Source of the DNA: DASWHF01 sp036393295
GTDB lineage: Bacteria; Pseudomonadota; Gammaproteobacteria; Acidiferrobacterales; UBA6901
DNA length: 42,289 bases
NCBI GenBank assembly: GCA_036393295.1
Contig: DASWHF010000031.1
Span: 1 to 42,289, forward strand
Direction: 5' to 3'
This document shows positions 38,219 to 42,289 of this stretch, one piece after another. The number at the start of each line of letters is the position of its first letter. The stretch's first letter is position 1. The notes beneath the pieces are model-generated. The model was not told the origin of the DNA. It saw only the letters and a list, made by a program, of their open reading frames with translations, and ran no database searches. The translations under genes and the position numbers were made by a program.

Positions 38219-40135
38219 ATGCCTACCCAACCCAGCAAGACCCTGGAAACCTTCGACAATCCCCGGCCGGACCGCGATTATATCATCGAGATCCGCATGC
38301 CGGAGTTCACCTGTCTGTGTCCCAAGACCGGACAGCCGGACTTCGCGACCCTCTACCTCGATTACGTCCCCGACAAACGCTGCGTCGAGCTCAAGTCGCT
38401 CAAGCTCTACATCTGGTCGTTCCGCAACGAAGGCCACTTCCACGAGGACGTGACCAACGCCATCCTGGCCGATCTGGTCAAAGCCACGGCGCCGCGCTAT
38501 ATGCGGCTGCGGGCTGAATTTTACGTGCGTGGCGGGATTTATACCACCGTCAGCGTCGAACACCGCAAGTCCGGCTGGGTCGCGCCGCCGCCCCCGCCGA
38601 TACTGCCGGACGATCCCGACGCGGCGCCGCCCACCACCGACGCCGCCCACGCGCCGGCGGGCGGTCGCGGCGCGGCGGCGCAGCGGCCTCCTGCAACACC
38701 TGCCGATCGGGTCGCGGCCGCCAAACCCGTTGCGGGCGCACCGGCGCCGAATGGGCGCTTCCGCATGCTCGCCCGCGAACGCCGGCCCGCCCCGGCGCCG
38801 ACCGCCGGCGGCGGCGATAGTCCGACCCCGGCGCCGGCCGCTCCGCCGCCGGACGGGCTTTACCTCGGCATCGACATCGGCACCGGCGGCTGCCGGGTCA
38901 TGGTGATCGACGAGCAGGAGCGCGTGGTCGGCGAGGCCGCGGCGCCGATCCCGGTGCCGGTCCGGCACGACAACCAGATCACCCAGGATTCGACGCTGTG
39001 GTGGAAGGCCGCCGACGCCGCGCTCCGCCAGGTCCTGCAGAAGGTGCCGGCGGAGAGAATTCGCGCCATCGCCGTCGACGGCACCTCCGGCACGCTGCTG
39101 CTGACCGACAAGAAAGGCGCGCCGGTGACTCCTGCGCTGATGTACAACGACAGCCGCGCCGTGGTGCAGGCCGACCGGCTGCTGCCGATCGCGGGCCGCC
39201 AGAGCGGCGCGCATGGCGCGACAAGCAGCCTGGCCAAGCTCCTGTGGCTGACCGAGAAGCAGATGACCAAAAAGGCCGCGCATGCCCTGCACCAGGCCGA
39301 CTGGATCACCGGCAAGCTCACCGGCCGCTGGGGCGTCAGCGACCACAACAACAGCCTCAAGCTCGGCTACGACTCGCAGGCCCAGCGCTGGCCGGACTTC
39401 CTGGGCACGCTCGGCCTCGATACCGCGCTCCTGCCCGAGGTGTACATCGCGGGCGAGCCGATCGGCACCATCAGCGCCGAGATCGCCAAGACCTACGGCT
39501 TGAGCGCCGATACCCAGGTGATGGCCGGCACCACCGACGGGGTGGCATCCTTCCTGGCCGCCGGGGCCAGCCGCCCGGGCCACGGCGTGACCGCGCTGGG
39601 CTCGACCCTGGTCATCAAACTGCTGTCCAACAAGCCGGTGTTCGCCCCGGAGCACGGCGTCTACAGCCACCGCCTCGGCGAGCGCTGGCTGGTCGGTGGG
39701 GCCTCGAACAGCGGCGGCGCGACGCTGCTGCAGTACTTCAAGGTCGAACAGATGCAGGAGATGACCCCGCTCCTGGACCCCGAGAGCTTCACCGGGCTCG
39801 AGTATTACCCGCTGCCCGACGTCGGCGAGCGCTTTCCGGTCAACGACCCGAACATGGTCGCCAAGCTCGAGCCGCTGCCGGGCAATAGCGTCACGTTCTT
39901 TCAGGGCATGCTCGAGGGCATTGCCAGCATCGAGGCACTGGGCTACCAGCTGCTGCACAAGCTCGGCGCGCCGGCCGTGACCGAGGTGCGCACCACCGGT
40001 GGCGGCAGCCGCAACCCGGGCTGGACCCGGATCCGCGAGCGCACCCTGGGCGTGTCGCTCAAGAAACCGCGCTCGGGGATGGCCGCCTTCGGGACGGCCC
40101 TGATTGCCGCCGGCCGCGTCGACCTGCCCAGCTGA
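38219..40135 (+). CDS. QueF (preQ0 reductase)-FGGY D-ribulokinase-type fusion
   Basis: A 638-aa protein encoded by one uninterrupted frame. Residues 1-124 are a complete type I QueF, which reduces preQ0 to preQ1 for queuosine synthesis. It has FTCLCPKTGQPDF with catalytic Cys34 and Asp41, and the QueF motif ELKSLKLYIWSF (57-68) with GHFHE. Residues 125-212 are a Pro/Ala/Asp-rich linker. Residues 213-638 are a FGGY kinase: LGIDIGTGGCRV, AVDGTSGTLLL, ADWITGKLTG, GTTDGVASFLAAG, LGSTLVIKLLS, GGASNSGGATLL and TGGGSRNPGW. The kinase resembles the plant/cyanobacterial XK-1 type D-ribulose kinase rather than classical xylulokinase. Both halves keep catalytic residues. An internal ATG at 38765 lacks a clear ribosome site. 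Why the activities are joined is unknown. Confidence 0.85.
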   Translation: MPTQPSKTLETFDNPRPDRDYIIEIRMPEFTCLCPKTGQPDFATLYLDYVPDKRCVELKSLKLYIWSFRNEGHFHEDVTNAILADLVKATAPRYMRLRAEFYVRGGIYTTVSVEHRKSGWVAPPPPPILPDDPDAAPPTTDAAHAPAGGRGAAAQRPPATPADRVAAAKPVAGAPAPNGRFRMLARERRPAPAPTAGGGDSPTPAPAAPPPDGLYLGIDIGTGGCRVMVIDEQERVVGEAAAPIPVPVRHDNQITQDSTLWWKAADAALRQVLQKVPAERIRAIAVDGTSGTLLLTDKKGAPVTPALMYNDSRAVVQADRLLPIAGRQSGAHGATSSLAKLLWLTEKQMTKKAAHALHQADWITGKLTGRWGVSDHNNSLKLGYDSQAQRWPDFLGTLGLDTALLPEVYIAGEPIGTISAEIAKTYGLSADTQVMAGTTDGVASFLAAGASRPGHGVTALGSTLVIKLLSNKPVFAPEHGVYSHRLGERWLVGGASNSGGATLLQYFKVEQMQEMTPLLDPESFTGLEYYPLPDVGERFPVNDPNMVAKLEPLPGNSVTFFQGMLEGIASIEALGYQLLHKLGAPAVTEVRTTGGGSRNPGWTRIRERTLGVSLKKPRSGMAAFGTALIAAGRVDLPS

Positions 40136-40244
40136 AATCCGGACCCGGCTTAACCATTTCATTATATTAGAGACTGCCGGATTCTGGGGCGTGCGCTTAC
40201 TATTAAGGACCCGGGGGCGATGTCGCGCGCCATACCGGCCGGCA

Positions 40245-40269
40245 CCAGTGTATTGAATTCCGACACTGG
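40245..40269. promoter_or_regulatory. Operator-like dyad before the EAL gene
   Basis: CCAGTGT and ACACTGG form a perfect 7-bp inverted repeat with an 11-bp spacer in the 258-bp gap upstream of the EAL gene. Spacing fits a dimeric transcription factor site. No protein can be assigned. The same gap has AT-rich tracts but no convincing promoter. Confidence 0.3.
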
Positions 40270-40393
40270 CACTCTCGTTTCCCGCTGCTACCCTAGATGA
40301 GACAAGTAAGGCTTTGGTTGAGCTAGCGGCAGTAAGTCCGTCACAACCAAAAATAATAATAACCTTCGATCGATCCGGGAAAGTGAAGGACGC

Positions 40394-41665
40394 ATGCCCC
40401 CTAGGAGCCAGCGTGATCCGTTGACTGGTCTCATCAACCGCGCGGCGCTGCTGGAGCGTCTCGATGCGGAGGTGGCGCGCAGTCGCGTACACAAACTGCC
40501 GTTCGCCGTCATTCTGTTCGATGTCGACCGATTCAAGCTGGTGAATTTCGGCTTCGGCGACCGCCAGGGTGACGAGGTGTTACGGACCGTCAGCGGCGCC
40601 GTCAAGGCGCGGTTGCGGCCGCGCGATGTCGTCGGCCGCTGGGGTGGGCAGCAGTTCCTGTGCATACTGCCGGACACGCCGGCGAACATCGCCTGGGACA
40701 TGGCCGAGCAGATGCGCGGTGCGATCGAATCCCTGGCGATGCCGATCGAGGCCAACATCCTCCACGCCACCGCGAGCTTCGGCGTGTCCTGCTTCCCCGG
40801 CGACGGCACGCTGGTGCGCCAGCTGCTCGCGGCCAATGACGCGGCGCTGTACACCGCCAAGGAGTCCGGCCGCAACCGCACCATCCTGGCGCGCGACCTG
40901 CCGCACCAACCCTACGGCATCGGCAGCATGCTCGAAGCCGCGTTGCGCGAAAATCGCGTGGTACCGGCGTTCCAGCCGATCGTCGATCTCCGCACCGGCC
41001 ATCGGGTCGCGGAGGAGGCGCTGGCGCGCGTGATCGTGTCACCGGACCGGACGCTGCTGGCGGAGGAATTCATCGATGCGGCGCGGCTCTTGCAGCTGAC
41101 CTACAAAATCGACCGCACGGTGATACTCAACACCTTCAATCGCTGTCTGGCGCTGCTCAACGGCAACGGCGCGCCGCCACTGCGTCATTTCGTCAACATC
41201 TCCGGCAACCTCTTGCGTCATCCGGCGGTGGTGGAAGAGCTGCTGGCAGTCGCCCGCCAGGCCTGCGCCACGCACGGCGACAGGTTGGGGGCCGAATTGC
41301 CGCTGGTCATCGAGATCACCGAGCGCGAGCTGCTGCACGACATCAAGTCGGTGCGCGCGATGCTCAAACCCTTCATGGACTTCGGCGTGCACCTGGCGCT
41401 GGACGACTTCGGCAGCGGTTACTCGTCCTTCCATTATCTGGCCGAGCTGCCGTTCACCTTCCTCAAGATCGAGGGCAGCCTCATCCAGCGCATCACCGAA
41501 AAGAAAGTGCGCACCATCGTGCAGGGCATTCAGAACACCGCCGCCGACCTGGGTCTGATCACCGTGGCGGAATTCGTCGAGAACGCCGAAACCGCGCGCA
41601 TCGCCCACGACCTGGGCGTGAACTGGGCCCAGGGATTCCACTACGGTGAACCGGTGATCGTGTAA
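40394..41665 (+). CDS. EAL-domain protein with degenerate GGDEF domain
   Basis: A 423-aa cytoplasmic protein without any sensory or membrane part. The GGDEF domain (1-165) has the signature altered to GGQQF (84-88), so it should not make cyclic di-GMP. The EAL domain (about 175-420) keeps EAL at 208-210, the Asn of NISGN, IEITERE, LDDFGSGYSS, the Lys of FLKIEG and QGFHYGEP. AEGVE reads AEFVE. Phosphodiesterase activity is possible; the GGQQF domain may act as a regulatory GTP-binding module, as known for similar proteins. GAAGGA before the ATG at 40394 supports the start; the frame upstream lacks other starts. It ends one base before the end of the convergent soxZ. Confidence 0.87.
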   Translation: MPPRSQRDPLTGLINRAALLERLDAEVARSRVHKLPFAVILFDVDRFKLVNFGFGDRQGDEVLRTVSGAVKARLRPRDVVGRWGGQQFLCILPDTPANIAWDMAEQMRGAIESLAMPIEANILHATASFGVSCFPGDGTLVRQLLAANDAALYTAKESGRNRTILARDLPHQPYGIGSMLEAALRENRVVPAFQPIVDLRTGHRVAEEALARVIVSPDRTLLAEEFIDAARLLQLTYKIDRTVILNTFNRCLALLNGNGAPPLRHFVNISGNLLRHPAVVEELLAVARQACATHGDRLGAELPLVIEITERELLHDIKSVRAMLKPFMDFGVHLALDDFGSGYSSFHYLAELPFTFLKIEGSLIQRITEKKVRTIVQGIQNTAADLGLITVAEFVENAETARIAHDLGVNWAQGFHYGEPVIV

Positions 41666-41983
41666 TCACGCCTCGACCGCCGCCTCCGCCCCCCCGGTCT
41701 CACCCTTGTTGTCGGTCCAGCGGACCTCGACCTTGTCGCCGGCCTTGGCGTTGGGCACGGCCACGGCGATCAGCGGGTCCTTGGAGATCGCGACCCCCAT
41801 GTCGATGTTGGCCACGGCCTGGCCGTTCAGGTGGATCTGCAGGGTCTGGATGAAGTGGGCCGGGATCTTCTGCTTGGTCTTGGCATCGACGCGCTGGCCG
41901 GTTTCCATCGGGTGGTTGACGAGCACCAGGATCTCGGTGGTGCCGTCCTTGGGGCGGGTCTTGAGTTTCGTGAGTCTTGCCAT
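41666..41983 (-). CDS. soxZ: Thiosulfate-oxidation carrier complex protein SoxZ
   Basis: A 105-aa subunit of the SoxYZ carrier on which thiosulfate sulfur is covalently held during oxidation in the periplasm. The immunoglobulin-like fold is marked by ILVLVNHPMETGQR and IPAHFIQTLQIHLNGQAV, and later by KAGDKVEVRWTDNKGE. SoxZ has no signal peptide and is exported as a complex with SoxY, whose gene stands upstream. GAGGAA is well placed before the ATG at 41983. The stop abuts the stop of the EAL gene, so no terminator fits between them. Confidence 0.96.
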   Translation of the reverse strand: MARLTKLKTRPKDGTTEILVLVNHPMETGQRVDAKTKQKIPAHFIQTLQIHLNGQAVANIDMGVAISKDPLIAVAVPNAKAGDKVEVRWTDNKGETGGAEAAVEA

Positions 41984-42075
41984 GATGAATGTTCCTCGTT
42001 TAGTGATCGCTCGGCGCTGCCGGCACAGGGATGTGCCGCCTGCCTCCAGGGCCTGTAACCTTCCTCGAAGCCGCA

Positions 42076-42140
42076 GCGCGAAGCGAAAATCGCATTTTCG
42101 ATTCGCGCGCCGTCAACGGCCAGGGATGGCCGTTGACGGC
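42076..42140 (-). other. Two abutting hairpins between soxY and soxZ
   Basis: Within the 163-bp soxY-soxZ gap, a perfect 13-bp stem (42109-42121 with 42128-42140, 6-nt loop) directly follows the soxY stop. A second stem (42076-42090 with 42094-42108, one mismatch, 3-nt loop) abuts it at base 42108/42109. No T tract follows, so they are more likely mRNA processing or stability structures than full terminators. Confidence 0.65.
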
Positions 42141-42146
42141 ATATTA

Positions 42147-42289
42147 TCAACCGCCGCAACCGCCGACCGTCACCTTGATCTGCTGGGTGGCGACGTGCAG
42201 CTTGCCGCCGGCCTTGACGTAGGCCTTGACGTCGGAGGTCTTGCCCATCTTCATGCGCGCCGAGAAGTAGCCGGCGGCGCCGGTCAGGG
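42147..42289 (-). CDS. soxY: Thiosulfate-oxidation carrier protein SoxY, C-terminal part
   Basis: The last 46 residues of SoxY are visible; the gene continues beyond the right edge. The end GGCGG carries the conserved Cys that binds the sulfur substrate of the Sox multienzyme cycle. Before it stand SARMKMGKTSDVKAYVKA and HVATQQIKVTV, typical of the family. soxZ follows downstream on the same strand after an unusual 163-bp gap. Confidence 0.95.
   Translation of the reverse strand, partial: LTGAAGYFSARMKMGKTSDVKAYVKAGGKLHVATQQIKVTVGGCGG

Noticed and set aside
1..42289. CRISPR arrays, tRNA or rRNA genes, phage or transposase genes
   Set aside because: No regularly spaced repeats, no tRNA-like cloverleaf with CCA-end sequence, no rRNA sequence and no transposase or integrase motifs were seen.

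Overview
The window is 42,289 bp of chromosomal, high-GC DNA (about two thirds G+C by eye), densely packed and almost entirely protein coding. The gene set points to a gammaproteobacterium: smc, zipA and ligA in the gammaproteobacterial order, an MlaA lipoprotein, BolA, YciB/YciI, YciO and a TrpH/RNase AM-like PHP protein. soxZ and the end of soxY at the right edge indicate a sulfur-oxidising, probably chemolithoautotrophic organism. Placement near Acidiferrobacterales or Chromatiales-type sulfur oxidisers is inference from content, not a database match. No rRNA, tRNA, CRISPR array, phage or IS transposase gene was seen.

Layout. 1-10.8 kb: mtnC (methionine salvage), an orphan GspE/PilB-type ATPase, a secreted protein resembling only the C-terminal domain of CcmI, DUF2788, an MFS exporter, a membrane GGDEF-EAL protein coupled to a DUF2892 protein, an RCK potassium channel paired with DUF6394, and mlaA. 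10.8-16.9 kb: a nitrate assimilation module (nasA, narK-type transporter, PP2C phosphatase/Ser-Thr kinase) behind a predicted sigma-54 promoter with an NtrC-like dyad upstream, ended by a 182-bp palindromic element whose two ends supply the stop codons of the flanking convergent genes. 16.9-18.6 kb: a flavodoxin-fold oxidoreductase, a small membrane protein and a probable rquA (rhodoquinone synthesis) behind an FNR-type box at class II spacing.

18.6-26.4 kb (minus strand): yciO, an M50 protease, trpS, scpA, scpB, rluB and an EndoIII-like glycosylase, many overlapping by a few bases, preceded by a small-conductance channel-like gene with its own terminator and a PHP-domain gene. 26.6-29.9 kb (plus strand): yciB-yciI-bolA-parvulin lipoprotein, then a secreted phytase-like protein. 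29.9-38.2 kb: smc-zipA // ligA, interrupted by an oppositely oriented orphan PhnD-like binding protein. smc, scpA and scpB in one window show that this organism uses Smc-ScpAB for chromosome organisation.

38.2-42.3 kb: the most unusual gene, one continuous reading frame joining a complete QueF (preQ0 reductase) to a complete FGGY sugar kinase of the D-ribulokinase type through a Pro/Ala-rich linker. It is followed by an EAL protein with a degenerate GGDEF domain, then soxZ and partial soxY separated by two abutting hairpins.

The strongest leads are the QueF-ribulokinase fusion, rquA with an FNR-class promoter, the sigma-54/NtrC architecture before nasA, the stop-codon-donating palindromic element, and the soxY-soxZ tandem hairpins.
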